Assembly (NCBI GenBank): GCA_042088665.1
Contig: JBELMB010000002.1
Coordinates: 62,001 to 126,000 of the forward strand
Length of the DNA stretch: 64,000 bases
From: JBELMB01 sp042088665
GTDB taxonomy: Bacteria; Pseudomonadota; Alphaproteobacteria; Rhodobacterales; Rhodobacteraceae
Direction: 5' to 3'
The position numbers and the translations under genes are program-made. The notes beneath the pieces are model-generated. The model was not told the origin of the DNA and ran no database searches. It was given only the letters and a program-made list of their open reading frames with translations. Of the stretch, positions 24,391-33,625 are shown piece by piece (position 1 is the stretch's first letter; each line of letters opens with the position of its first letter).

Positions 24391-24987
24391 ATGGTACAAG
24401 AATTCCTGATCGCGCTGGGATCCAATCTTGGGTCTTTTGCCGGCAAACCTGACGTCACCCTCACCGGCGCGATCACCGCGATGCGTGCAAGGGGCATCAC
24501 GCTGCGGCGTCTGGGCCGGTATTTTGCGACGCCCTGCTTTCCTGCGGGCGCGGGTCCTGACTACGTGAACGCCTGCGCTGCGGTGACGTTTGACGGATCG
24601 GCGCAGGACCTCTTGACGCAATTGCACGCCATCGAGGCCGATATGGGCCGCGAGCGCAAGCAACGCTGGGGCAGCCGCAGCCTTGACCTCGACCTGCTGG
24701 CACAGGGGGACAGGGTTCTGCCGGATCCGGAGACGTTCGACGACTGGCTGAAGCTGTCGCTGGCGCGCCAGGCGCAGTCCACACCCGACCAGCTGATCCT
24801 GCCGCACCCACGCCTGCAGGAACGTGCTTTCGTGCTGGTCCCCTTGATGGATGTGGCGCCCGATTGGCGCCATCCCGTTCTGGGCAAGACCACGGCAGAG
24901 CTCTGTGCCGCATTGCCCGAGGACCTGCGACGTCAGGTGGTCGCGCAGGGTGTCGCCCAGCCTGTCGTCCCGCCCATCGTATTGTGA
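24391..24987 (+). CDS. folK: 2-amino-4-hydroxy-6-hydroxymethyldihydropteridine diphosphokinase
   Basis: HPPK transfers pyrophosphate from ATP to the pterin in folate synthesis. The 198 residues contain IALGSNLG, RWGSRSLDLDLL (the two Mg-binding Asp) and LPHPRLQERAFVLVPL. A 15-residue insert after LDLDLLAQGD (near residues 112-130) makes it longer than the 160-residue enterobacterial enzyme; such inserts are common in Rhodobacteraceae. ATG 24391 is chosen; the frame is open to 24337. Confidence 0.93.
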   Translation: MVQEFLIALGSNLGSFAGKPDVTLTGAITAMRARGITLRRLGRYFATPCFPAGAGPDYVNACAAVTFDGSAQDLLTQLHAIEADMGRERKQRWGSRSLDLDLLAQGDRVLPDPETFDDWLKLSLARQAQSTPDQLILPHPRLQERAFVLVPLMDVAPDWRHPVLGKTTAELCAALPEDLRRQVVAQGVAQPVVPPIVL

Positions 24988-25070
24988 CCTTATTCGCCTT
25001 GTAAAACAGGGTAGAACACGCTAGATCAAAGCCTTCCCTAGGCAGCCACGACAGCATTGGAGCGTCCCCC

Positions 25071-25424
25071 ATGGCCCGCGTGACGGTAGAAGATTGCGTC
25101 GACAAAGTCCCCAACCGGTTCGAGCTTGTGATGCTCGCGGCACATCGCGCGCGTGAGGTATCCGCCGGTGCGGCGATCACCGTCGACCGCGACAACGACA
25201 AGAACCCGGTCGTCGCCCTGCGCGAAATCGCCGAAGAGACGCAGTCCACGGACGAACTGCGCGAACGCCTGATCGAGTCGAACCAGACCCAGATCGAGGT
25301 GGACGAACCCGAGGACGACGCCATGGCGCTGCTCATGGGCACTGAGGCCGACAAGCCTCAGGAGGACGACATGTCCGAAGAGAAGCTGCTGCGCGCCCTG
25401 ATGGAAGCGCAGGGACAAAGCTGA
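25071..25424 (+). CDS. rpoZ: RNA polymerase omega subunit
   Basis: A 117-residue omega subunit that helps assemble RNA polymerase and, in Proteobacteria, forms part of a ppGpp site. MARVTVEDCVDKVPNRFELV and VALREIAEE are family-typical, and the acidic C-terminal tail is the usual alphaproteobacterial extension. It is 23 bases upstream of rsh, the usual rpoZ-spoT arrangement. Confidence 0.96.
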   Translation: MARVTVEDCVDKVPNRFELVMLAAHRAREVSAGAAITVDRDNDKNPVVALREIAEETQSTDELRERLIESNQTQIEVDEPEDDAMALLMGTEADKPQEDDMSEEKLLRALMEAQGQS

Positions 25425-25447
25425 ATCCTGAGGGTCGGTGAGGGCAT

Positions 25448-27586
25448 ATGATCGGAGCGGAAGATCTTGTTGCCCTTGTCCGCAACTACAACCCGAAGAC
25501 GAACGAACGCCTGATCCTGGCGGCCTATGAGTATGGCCGCCAGATGCATGATGGGCAGTTCCGCAAGTCCGGTGAGCCGTATTTCACGCATCCCGTCGCG
25601 GTCGCGGCGCTGCTGACCGAGCAGCAGCTGGATGACGCGACGATCATCACCGCCCTCCTGCACGACACGATCGAGGACACGCGGTCGACCTATTCCGAGG
25701 TTGATTCGCGGTTTGGCCGCGAGGTGGCCGACCTCGTGGACGGGGTGACAAAACTGACCAACCTGCAACTCTCCAGTTCCGAGACAAAGCAGGCCGAGAA
25801 TTTCCGCAAACTCTTCATGGCGATGTCCAAGGACCTGCGGGTCATCCTCGTCAAACTGGCCGACCGGCTGCACAACATGCGCACCATCAAGGCCATGCGC
25901 GCCGAAAAGCAGCAGCAGAAGGCCCGCGAAACAATGGAGATCTTCGCCCCGCTTGCGGGACGCATGGGCATGCAATCCATGCGCGAAGAGCTGGAGGATC
26001 TGGCCTTTCGCGTGATCAATCCGCGCGGGCGCGACGGCATCATCCGACGTTTCATTACGCTGCAGAAAGAGACCGGGGACGTCATCCACCGGATCACCTC
26101 GGACATGCGCCACGAGCTGGACAAGGCCGGTGTCGATGCAGAGGTCTTTGGCCGCGCCAAGAAGCCCTATTCGATCTGGCGCAAGATGCAGGAAAAGAAG
26201 ATCGGCTTTTCCCGGCTCAGCGACATCTACGGGTTTCGCGTGATCACGCGGTCCGAAGCGGATGCCTATGCAGCACTTGGTGCCATCCACCAGCGCTGGC
26301 GCGCGGTGCCCGGACGGTTCAAGGATTACATCAGCCAGCCCAAGTCGAACGGCTATCGCTCGATCCACACCACGGTGTCGGGCCGCGACGGCAAGCGGGT
26401 CGAGGTGCAGATCCGCACCCGCGAGATGCACGAGGTGGCCGAGACCGGCGTCGCCGCGCATTGGTCCTATCGCGATGGGGAACCGGCAGAGAACCGCTTT
26501 GCCGTCGATCCGGCCAAGTGGATCGCACAGATGACCGAACAGTTCGATTCGGAAGAAGACCACGACGCCTTCATGGAGGCGGTGAAGCTGGAGATGTATT
26601 CCGACAAGGTCTTTTGCTTTACGCCAAAGGGCGATGTGGTCAAGCTGCCCAAGGGGGCGACTCCGCTTGACTATGCCTACCAGATCCACACCCGGATCGG
26701 ATCGAAATGCGTCGGCGCCAAGGTCGACGGCATCCGCGTGCCGCTCTGGACCCGGCTGAAGAACGGCCAGTCCGTAGAGATCATCACCGCCGAGGGACAG
26801 GCCCCGCAAGCCACCTGGCTGGACATTGCCACCACCGGCAAGGCCAAAACCGCCATCCGCCGCGCGCTGCGCGAAGCCAACCGCGAGCGCTTTGCCCGGC
26901 TGGGCCTCGAACTGGCCAAGGCGGCCTTTGAGGCGCATGACAAGAAAGCCACCGACAAGGTGCTGGAAAAGGCCGCAGGCCGCCTGCGCTTTGAGGATGT
27001 GGAAACCCTGCTGGCGCGGCTGGGCAGCGCGGATCTGACCACCACCGAAGTGGTCGAGGCCGTCTACCCCAACCTCGCCATCGCCCGCGGCACGGAGATC
27101 GAGGTCAAGCGCGCCGTTGTCGGTCTGGAACATGGCCAGGGGTTCGAGCGCGCCTCCTGTTGCCAGCCCCTTCCCGGGGAGCGCATCGTCGGCCTTGCGC
27201 ACCGGGGGCGCGGGGTGTCTGTACATGCCATCGACTGTGGCGCCATGGCGAGCTATGAGGACCAGCCGGCGCGCTGGCTTGATCTGCATTGGGCAGAGGG
27301 GACCCATCCCGCAGTTTACACCGTGACGCTCGACATGGTTCTGAGCAATGATGCCGGTGTTCTGGGACGGATTTGCACATTGATCGGAGAGCGCAAGGCC
27401 AATATCTCAGACCTGAGTTTTGAGGACCGAAAACCTGATTTTTACCGCTTGGTGATGGATGTTGATTTGAGGGATGCAGAGCAATTGCATTCCGTCGTCT
27501 CGGCTCTGGAGGCGGAAAGTCAGGTGGCTTCGATCCACCGGCGCCGTGACCCGGGGCTGGAAGCAGCGCCCGAAGCGGCAGAATAA
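25448..27586 (+). CDS. spoT: Bifunctional (p)ppGpp synthetase/hydrolase
   Basis: A 712-residue Rsh protein. The N-terminal HD hydrolase has YFTHPVAVA and LLHDTIEDT. The synthetase domain has YSIWRKMQEK, DIYGFRVIT and QPKSNGYRSIHT. Then come TGS (FTPKGDVVKLPKGATPLDYA, split by a Tyr run) and a C-terminal ACT domain (VLSNDAGVLGRICTLIGE). Both active sites look intact, so it should make and degrade the alarmone, as is normal for the single alphaproteobacterial Rsh. It sits in the rpoZ-spoT-DUF2062-pdxJ run. Confidence 0.96.
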   Translation: MIGAEDLVALVRNYNPKTNERLILAAYEYGRQMHDGQFRKSGEPYFTHPVAVAALLTEQQLDDATIITALLHDTIEDTRSTYSEVDSRFGREVADLVDGVTKLTNLQLSSSETKQAENFRKLFMAMSKDLRVILVKLADRLHNMRTIKAMRAEKQQQKARETMEIFAPLAGRMGMQSMREELEDLAFRVINPRGRDGIIRRFITLQKETGDVIHRITSDMRHELDKAGVDAEVFGRAKKPYSIWRKMQEKKIGFSRLSDIYGFRVITRSEADAYAALGAIHQRWRAVPGRFKDYISQPKSNGYRSIHTTVSGRDGKRVEVQIRTREMHEVAETGVAAHWSYRDGEPAENRFAVDPAKWIAQMTEQFDSEEDHDAFMEAVKLEMYSDKVFCFTPKGDVVKLPKGATPLDYAYQIHTRIGSKCVGAKVDGIRVPLWTRLKNGQSVEIITAEGQAPQATWLDIATTGKAKTAIRRALREANRERFARLGLELAKAAFEAHDKKATDKVLEKAAGRLRFEDVETLLARLGSADLTTTEVVEAVYPNLAIARGTEIEVKRAVVGLEHGQGFERASCCQPLPGERIVGLAHRGRGVSVHAIDCGAMASYEDQPARWLDLHWAEGTHPAVYTVTLDMVLSNDAGVLGRICTLIGERKANISDLSFEDRKPDFYRLVMDVDLRDAEQLHSVVSALEAESQVASIHRRRDPGLEAAPEAAE

Positions 27587-27602
27587 AGCGAGGCAGACCG
27601 AG

Positions 27603-28259
27603 GTGTTCAAGCGACGCGACAGGCGACCAGTCTGGCGGATGGTGGTCGAGGCCCTCTGGCCGCGGGGCGGCTGGGGCCGGGCTGCGCGCTACGTGCGTCT
27701 GCGCCTGAACCGCTTGCCGGATCCGCCTGACCGGATCGCGCGCGGGATCTTTGCCGGTGTCTTCACGACGTTCACCCCGTTCTACGGGCTGCATTTCGTG
27801 ACCGCGGCGCTCTTGGCGTGGGTCATGCGGGGTAATATCCTGGCCGCTGTTTTGTCGACCTTTTTTGGCAACCCGCTGACCTATGTGCCGATTGGCGTGA
27901 TCTCCATGCAGGTCGGGTATTGGCTGCTGGGCCTGCCCCCCCGGGACCGGGGCGGCCCTCAAGATCACGGCAGTCTTGGCCAGAAATTCGTCAAGGCCAG
28001 CGAGGACCTCTGGGACAATATGCTGGCGATGTTCACGCCAGAACGCGCGGATTGGTCCGATCTGCGGATCTTCTATGACGAGGTTTTTTACCCCTACATG
28101 ATTGGCGGCATCCTGCCCGGGCTGGTCGCGGCCACCATCGCATACTACGTCTCGCTCCCGTTGATCACGGCCTTTCAGAACCGCCGCAAAGGCGTGATCA
28201 AGGCCAAGCTGGCCGAGTTGAAGAAGTCCAAATCGAGCCGACCCGCAGAAAACGGCTGA
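27603..28259 (+). CDS. DUF2062 membrane protein
   Basis: A 218-residue protein with a GTG start at 27603, 16 bases after the spoT stop. The DUF2062 signature IARGIFAGVFTTFTPFYGLH is followed by LAAVLSTFFGNPLTYVPIG and another hydrophobic helix, then a C-terminal helix near 175-195 and a basic tail. It is an inner-membrane protein of unknown function that is conserved between spoT and pdxJ in Rhodobacteraceae. Confidence 0.85.
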   Translation: MFKRRDRRPVWRMVVEALWPRGGWGRAARYVRLRLNRLPDPPDRIARGIFAGVFTTFTPFYGLHFVTAALLAWVMRGNILAAVLSTFFGNPLTYVPIGVISMQVGYWLLGLPPRDRGGPQDHGSLGQKFVKASEDLWDNMLAMFTPERADWSDLRIFYDEVFYPYMIGGILPGLVAATIAYYVSLPLITAFQNRRKGVIKAKLAELKKSKSSRPAENG

Positions 28260-28336
28260 TTCTTTGGGCCATCCGCTTGCCTCACCCAAGGGGCCGCCCT
28301 AGAATTTGATCAAATTATACTGGAAAGGGCTTCGCT

Positions 28337-29092
28337 ATGGCGGATTTTGCTGGTCACCTGCGTCTGGGCGTGAACATCGATCATGTGGCAACGGTCCGCA
28401 ATGCGCGTGGCGGGGCCTATCCTGATCCCATCCGGGCCGCCAAACTGGCCGAGGACGCAGGCGCGGATGGCATCACCGCACACCTGCGCGAAGACCGCCG
28501 TCATATCTCGGACGAAGACATCGACAGGTTGATGGACGCGCTGCGCGTGCCCCTGAACTTCGAGATGGCCGCGACCGATGAAATGCAGGCCATCGCCCTG
28601 CGGCACAAACCCCACGCGGTCTGCATCGTGCCTGAAAAGCGCGAGGAAAAGACCACGGAGGGCGGTCTCGAAGTCGCGCGCGAAGAAAACAAACTGGCGC
28701 ATTTCATCGCCCCCCTGCGCGAAGCCGGTTGCCGTGTGTCGATCTTCATCGCGGCGGACCAACGCCAGATCGAGGCTGCCCACCGCATTGGCGCACAGGT
28801 GATCGAACTGCACACAGGCGGCTATTGCGAAGCCTTTGCAGAGGGCGATCTGGCCGCTCGGGACGCAGAACTGCAAAAGATGCGCGACATGGCCACCTTC
28901 GCCCATGATCTCGGGCTGGAGGTCCACGCCGGACATGGCCTGACCTACGAAACCGTTGCCCCCGTGGCCGCCTTTCCCGAAGTGGTGGAACTGAACATCG
29001 GGCATTTCCTCGTCGGGGAATCGATCTTTCTCGGGCTGGGGCCCGCGATCGGGGAAATGCGCCGCCTGATGGACGAAGCACGCGCGAACTGA
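28337..29092 (+). CDS. pdxJ: Pyridoxine 5'-phosphate synthase
   Basis: PdxJ condenses deoxyxylulose 5-phosphate with 3-amino-2-oxopropyl phosphate to make PNP in the DXP-dependent vitamin B6 route. The 251 residues begin with RLGVNIDHVATVRNARGG and contain HLREDRRHI, CIVPEKREEKTTEGGL, ELHTGGYC, and HAGHGLTYETV, all typical. SD GGAAAGGG lies seven bases upstream. Confidence 0.97.
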   Translation: MADFAGHLRLGVNIDHVATVRNARGGAYPDPIRAAKLAEDAGADGITAHLREDRRHISDEDIDRLMDALRVPLNFEMAATDEMQAIALRHKPHAVCIVPEKREEKTTEGGLEVAREENKLAHFIAPLREAGCRVSIFIAADQRQIEAAHRIGAQVIELHTGGYCEAFAEGDLAARDAELQKMRDMATFAHDLGLEVHAGHGLTYETVAPVAAFPEVVELNIGHFLVGESIFLGLGPAIGEMRRLMDEARAN

Positions 29093-29176
29093 CCCGACGG
29101 GCACCGGGACTTGCAATACGGTGCCTTTCTGCGTCGTATGCGGGCAATGTCACTTACCCCACGAAGGGAGCCCCAG

Positions 29177-29689
29177 ATGATCCGAGCCCGCGCCTTTGCC
29201 CATGCCCTCTTGCCCAGCCTCTTACCCGGGTTTGCGATGACCTGTGTCATCGCCATTGCCCAGTTCATGGCTGCGCCCCCGGCAAGCGCCCAATCGGCCA
29301 TCGACGTGTTGGAGTGCGACTGGCACGCCAGCGCCCGGAATATCCCTGAACCCTGGGAGGCGCACACGCGCAGCTTTTCCGACGGCAAGACCCGCATCGC
29401 CATGCTCGACACAATCGAGCCCGCGGCGGGCTGGGCCTGGATCCTCGTCCTCTCCCCGCCAGAGGGCGAATTGGGTGGCCGACAGTGTCGCGTGATCGGC
29501 AGCGACGGCATGGGCTTTTCAGGCATGTCTTTTGATCAGCTGTCTGCCAGCTACGATCCCGCGCGGGGGTTGGTCTATTCGCTGCCCACGCAACGATTTG
29601 ACCCGATGACCGCTGGCTACGAGGACGGGGTTCTCAGCTTTGTACTGAACCAGGCAACGGGAGACATCACCGGCGCGTGGCGCCCCTGA
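29177..29689 (+). CDS. Hypothetical secreted protein
   Basis: A 170-residue protein with a long signal peptide (about 1-39, ending PPASAQS). The mature part starts AIDVLECDWHASARNIPEPW and has two Cys, no known motif, and strand-like alternation. It ends two bases before the hydrolase start codon, so the two are cotranscribed and probably coupled. Not recognised. Confidence 0.6.
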   Translation: MIRARAFAHALLPSLLPGFAMTCVIAIAQFMAAPPASAQSAIDVLECDWHASARNIPEPWEAHTRSFSDGKTRIAMLDTIEPAAGWAWILVLSPPEGELGGRQCRVIGSDGMGFSGMSFDQLSASYDPARGLVYSLPTQRFDPMTAGYEDGVLSFVLNQATGDITGAWRP

Positions 29690-29691
29690 CC

Positions 29692-31140
29692 ATGCGCAGA
29701 CTGACGACCTTGGCGGCGCTGCTGGTCGCCGGGCTGTCGCTATGGGTGCTGGAGTCTGCCCGCCGGGGCATTGCGGTGACAGAACTGACCGTCGCAGAAA
29801 CACCTGTCACCCGCTACAGCAACGCAGAGGATGTCGCGGCCGTCGTCATGGCGCATGGCTTTGCCGGATCTCGGCAGATGATGCAGGGCTATGCCCTGAG
29901 CCTCGCGCAGGCCGGATACACCGTCTATGCCTTTGATTTCGAGGGGCATGGGATGCATCCAAAGCCGATGTCCGGGGATGTCTCCTCGCTGGACGGGACC
30001 ACGCGCCTCTTGATGCAGCAGACCCGGCAGGTCATCGACCTTGCGGCCCAGACGCATCAGACGCCAATCGCCCTTCTGGGGCATTCCATGGCCACGGATG
30101 TGCTCGTGCGCGTCGCGTCAGAAGACGCACGCAGTGGGCCAATGGTGCTTTTGTCGGCGTTTTCTCTTGCCATTGACGCACAACATCCAAGGGATCTGTT
30201 GCTGATCACCGGCGCGTGGGAGCCGGGGCTCAGCGATTTCGCGCTGGAGGCCGTGCAGATGGTCGCCCCCGGTGCCAGCCTGTCCGAAACCGTTGGTGAC
30301 GGAGACCTGCGCCGGCGCGCGGTACTGGCCCCCGCGGTGGAGCATGTCGCCATCTTGCAGTCCCGCGCGGCCCGCGCAGAGACCGTGCGCTGGCTGAACA
30401 CGGCCTACGGGCATGACGGTATTGTCAAGGCGCCACCAACCGGGTGGGCACTGATCGCCGTGTTGGCGGCGGTCACGGCCTTGACCGCCCCATTGGGACG
30501 ACTGGTGTCGCGCCCGACGCCCGCGTCCGTTCGCCTGTCTGGGGCGCAATTTGCCCTCGTCGTCGCCGTGCCCGCTGTGGCGGCGCCCCTGCTTGCGGCC
30601 CCGATCGACACGCGCTTTCTGCCGGTGCTGGTGGCCGACTATCTTGCGCTCCACCTCGCCCTCTATGGCCTTGTGCAACTGGGTCTGCTCTGGGCGTTCA
30701 AACGCGGTCTGCCCCGCCTCAGCCCCACCGCCACAGCGCTGTTGCTGGCCTGGGGATTGGGCGTTTTCGGGCTGCTCCTCAACCGCTACGGCGCCAACTT
30801 CTGGCCGACGGGCGCACGTTGGGGCATCATTGCAGCGCTCGCGCTTGGGGCCCTGCCCTTCATGCTGGCCGACAGCCTTGCCGCCTTTGGCGCACCGCTC
30901 TGGCAGCGCATCACTGCGCGGGTTGCGGTCCTCGTCTCTCTGGGAATCGCCGTAGCCCTGGATTTCGAAGGGTTGTTTTTCCTCATCATGATCGCCCCGG
31001 TGATCGTGCTGTTCTTTCTGACCTTCGGCATCATGAGCCGCAGTTTCGCGCGCCATAGCGGTCCCACGGGGGCCGGGCTGGCGCTGGGACTGATCCTGGC
31101 CTGGGCGCTCGGCGTTTCCTTTCCGCTGTTTTCCGCGTAA
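29692..31140 (+). CDS. Alpha/beta hydrolase fused to a multi-pass membrane domain
   Basis: A 482-residue protein. After an N-terminal anchor (about 3-22), residues 40-240 form an alpha/beta hydrolase: oxyanion AHGFAGSRQMM, DFEGHGMHP and nucleophile elbow LLGHSMATD. From about residue 250 there are seven or eight hydrophobic helices (WALIAVLAAVTALTAPLG through LGLILAWALGVSFPLF). The hydrolase should lie on the periplasmic face. ATG 29692 follows the previous stop by two bases; a GTG at 29677 is an alternative. It is an uncommon architecture and the substrate is unknown. Confidence 0.75.
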   Translation: MRRLTTLAALLVAGLSLWVLESARRGIAVTELTVAETPVTRYSNAEDVAAVVMAHGFAGSRQMMQGYALSLAQAGYTVYAFDFEGHGMHPKPMSGDVSSLDGTTRLLMQQTRQVIDLAAQTHQTPIALLGHSMATDVLVRVASEDARSGPMVLLSAFSLAIDAQHPRDLLLITGAWEPGLSDFALEAVQMVAPGASLSETVGDGDLRRRAVLAPAVEHVAILQSRAARAETVRWLNTAYGHDGIVKAPPTGWALIAVLAAVTALTAPLGRLVSRPTPASVRLSGAQFALVVAVPAVAAPLLAAPIDTRFLPVLVADYLALHLALYGLVQLGLLWAFKRGLPRLSPTATALLLAWGLGVFGLLLNRYGANFWPTGARWGIIAALALGALPFMLADSLAAFGAPLWQRITARVAVLVSLGIAVALDFEGLFFLIMIAPVIVLFFLTFGIMSRSFARHSGPTGAGLALGLILAWALGVSFPLFSA

Positions 31141-31149
31141 AGGGCGCGC

Positions 31150-31581
31150 ATGATCCTCGGCATCGGTACCGACCTTGCAAACATTGAGCGCATCGCGCGC
31201 ACGCTGGACCGCTTTGGCGACCGGTTCCGCGACCGCGTGTTCACAGAGGTGGAGCAACGCAAGGCCGAACGGCGCCGCGATGTGGCGGGCACCTATGCCA
31301 AACGCTGGGCGGCAAAAGAGGCCTGTTCAAAGGCGCTCGGCACCGGCCTGCGCATGGGCATCGCGTGGAAGGATATGGCCGTGTCAAACCTGCGCACCGG
31401 CCAACCCGTGATGGAAGTGACCGGATGGGCCAAGGAACGGTTGGTGTCCATGACCCCCGAAGGGCATGAGGCCATCATCCACGTCACCCTGACGGACGAT
31501 CACCCCTGGGCACAAGCCTTTGTGGTGATCGAGGCGCGGCCGGTTGTGCCACAGGCTATTCCTGATTGTCCCGCCGTGTGA
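31150..31581 (+). CDS. acpS: Holo-[acyl-carrier-protein] synthase
   Basis: AcpS moves 4'-phosphopantetheine from CoA to acyl carrier protein. The 143 residues carry ILGIGTDLANIERI with the Mg-binding Asp and YAKRWAAKEACSKALGTG with the second acidic ligand and Lys. Its 3' end overlaps the end of the convergent protease gene by 26 bases. Between pdxJ and lepB, as in related genomes. Confidence 0.95.
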   Translation: MILGIGTDLANIERIARTLDRFGDRFRDRVFTEVEQRKAERRRDVAGTYAKRWAAKEACSKALGTGLRMGIAWKDMAVSNLRTGQPVMEVTGWAKERLVSMTPEGHEAIIHVTLTDDHPWAQAFVVIEARPVVPQAIPDCPAV

Positions 31582-33484
31582 CGGGGCCAGCGCTGTCTTC
31601 GATGTCGAAAGCCCCGCGCACATTGCCCCGCAGATCGTTCCCGATCACCGTCGCCTTGCCGCCGTCATAGACCCAAACTCCCTCATAGGTGTTGTCGGTG
31701 ATGCGGTTGTTTCGCAAGACAGGGTTGCCTAGGGTTATTACCGAGACGCCAGCGCTGCCATTGCCAAAGATCTCGTTGTCCTCAAGCAAGCCCTCTGCCG
31801 CGTCTTCAACAAACACACCGGCTTCCGTGTTGTTCCGAATCGTATTGCCGCGCACAACCGGCGTCGATCCCCGTGTGATCGCCACGCCCTGGAGGCCATT
31901 GCCAAAAATCTCGTTGTTGGTCAGCCTGCCCTTCCCCTTGTCGTAGACAGCGACCCCTGCATATTTTGCCCCATGAATGCGGTTGCCTTGCACCATGGGG
32001 TTCGCGCCGTTGCCTATGCCCAGAGAAGAGGACGATTGAGCAATCAAATCGGAGCCTGTCAACAAGGCCGCCCCACCATTAAAACTTACCGCATAGAAGT
32101 TGCCCGACGTCTGCCGCAGCGTCAGGTTTTCGATGCGGCCTGACGCCGCGGTCCAATAGATCACATTGTCATTGCTGGTTTGCCAGACAATCTTGTCCAC
32201 CGGGCCGACGCCCAGCAGGGTCAGGGGTTTGTCCACATCTACACCGCCGCTGTAGGTGCCCGGATAGATCTCGATCACCGCGTTCGGCTCCGCTGCCGCG
32301 ACAGCATCTGCAATGCTGCGGAAATCGCCGCTGCCGTCCTGGGCCACGCGGAGAGCCGGAGGGCCCTGCGGCTCTGGCTCTGGCTCTGGCTCTGGTTCTG
32401 GTTCTGGTTCTGGCTTTGGCGCTGCGACCGGCGTCAAAATCGCCAAAGTCCGGGCCGCGCTGCGCGCAGCCCTGGTGCCGGGGAACCGTGTTGAAAGGGC
32501 CTCCAGCGCCTTGCGTTGCGCGCCTGTGTCCTCCATCAACAGTGCTTCGACAAGAGCCGCCTGGGCCTGCACCTCCGGATCGGGTGGGGCCGGTGCTTCG
32601 AGGCCCGGCAGCGGCGCAAACCCCAGCCCCAGCGCCGCCTCCACCGCCGCGATCCGATGCCCACCGTTGTACCCCACCGAAGACCCAAGCCCGCCCTGAT
32701 TGTGCAGCCCGACCACCGCCAGCGTGCGCGCGTCCAGCAACAGCGCCCCGGAGGACCCGGCCGTGCTTTCGCAGGTATGGCGCAATTGGGTGGCGGTCTC
32801 GGGCAACTCACCCTGGCGCGGATGCACCTGGCATGTCCCCGAGGAAAAATGCAACGGCGCGCCACCGGGGTGGTGGATCATCGTCATGGCCCGCCGCGCT
32901 GGCGCGGTCGTCCTCATCTGCATCGGGATATGGCCACCCCGCCGGGCATTGGCGTCGCCGCCGATGATTTGCAGCACCATGGCGTCCACGTCCTCGTCCA
33001 CCGCAACCTCCCGGTTGTTCACGAGGAAAGTGTCCACGGAGTCTGTGAAATCCTTGTCAGTATAGCCAAAATTGACCCGCGCCTCGCGCACCAGCGTGAA
33101 CCCGGCACCGCGCAGCGTGTCGTCGTAAAAGCAGTGATGGTTGGTCAACAGCCGGTTGCCCGGCAACAGCGCTGCCGTGCATTTGGTCACATGGGGGCTG
33201 TCCAGCGTGACGGAGCCCCGCGTCGTGGTGATCGTGCGCGGCTTGCCATCCGGGGTCATCAGGCAGATGTCCAGACGCCCCACAAAGCGCCCGATCTCCT
33301 GCACGTCGTCGGGGGCTTCCCGGATCGGACGCCAGAAGCCGCCACGGGACGTGGCGTCATCGACCAGCGCGTGAAAGGCCGAACTCTGGGTGTCGATCTC
33401 GAACTTGAAATCACATTCGTCAAATGCCGAGGCTGGCAAGGGAAACAGGGCCATCAGGCCAAAGACGAGCACGCGCAGGGACAT
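31556..33484 (-). CDS. Secreted trypsin-like serine protease fused to a right-handed beta-helix
   Basis: A 642-residue protein with a signal peptide (1-20, ASA cleavage). The protease domain (about 85-290) has the triad as LLTNHHCF (His), EDVDAMVLQI (Asp) and STAGSSGALLLD (Ser). After a helical segment (ALSTRFPGTRAARSAARTLA), a Pro-Glu repeat linker of about nine PE units leads into a C-terminal parallel beta-helix (about 385-642) with GDFRSIADAVAAA, YPGTYSGGV and repeated NEIFGNG/NTIRNN turns. ATG 33484 is chosen because the signal peptide starts there; the frame stays open far upstream only as antisense to lepB. Probably cell-surface or extracellular. Confidence 0.8.
   Translation of the reverse strand: MSLRVLVFGLMALFPLPASAFDECDFKFEIDTQSSAFHALVDDATSRGGFWRPIREAPDDVQEIGRFVGRLDICLMTPDGKPRTITTTRGSVTLDSPHVTKCTAALLPGNRLLTNHHCFYDDTLRGAGFTLVREARVNFGYTDKDFTDSVDTFLVNNREVAVDEDVDAMVLQIIGGDANARRGGHIPMQMRTTAPARRAMTMIHHPGGAPLHFSSGTCQVHPRQGELPETATQLRHTCESTAGSSGALLLDARTLAVVGLHNQGGLGSSVGYNGGHRIAAVEAALGLGFAPLPGLEAPAPPDPEVQAQAALVEALLMEDTGAQRKALEALSTRFPGTRAARSAARTLAILTPVAAPKPEPEPEPEPEPEPEPQGPPALRVAQDGSGDFRSIADAVAAAEPNAVIEIYPGTYSGGVDVDKPLTLLGVGPVDKIVWQTSNDNVIYWTAASGRIENLTLRQTSGNFYAVSFNGGAALLTGSDLIAQSSSSLGIGNGANPMVQGNRIHGAKYAGVAVYDKGKGRLTNNEIFGNGLQGVAITRGSTPVVRGNTIRNNTEAGVFVEDAAEGLLEDNEIFGNGSAGVSVITLGNPVLRNNRITDNTYEGVWVYDGGKATVIGNDLRGNVRGAFDIEDSAGPVTRRDNQE
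32371..32418 (-). repeat. Hexanucleotide repeat coding for the Pro-Glu linker
   Basis: Eight consecutive units of GCTCTG, GTTCTG or GCTTTG on the plus strand (four, three and one), encoding alternating Glu and Pro in the protease gene. The unit length is a multiple of three, so copy-number slippage would change linker length but not the frame. Confidence 0.85.
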
Positions 33485-33625
33485 GGGCAAACACTTTTGC
33501 AGGGAATCTTGCCACAAGGGTAACGAGGCAGGGCTTGGCCGGTCAACACTCGGCCTCCTGCCTTGACACGCCCTGCGACCCCGCTCATGAAGCGGCACGG
33601 AGTGTGGCAAAAGGCAACAATCGCA

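Noticed and set aside
25358..27307. Long minus-strand open frame (649 codons) opposite spoT
   Set aside because: It is the antisense shadow of a high-GC gene; the plus strand encodes a complete, motif-rich Rsh protein and the antisense frame is His- and Gly-rich with no domain.
32371..32418. Hexamer repeat considered as a phase-variation tract
   Set aside because: The unit is six bases, so gain or loss changes linker length without shifting the frame; it cannot switch the gene on and off.
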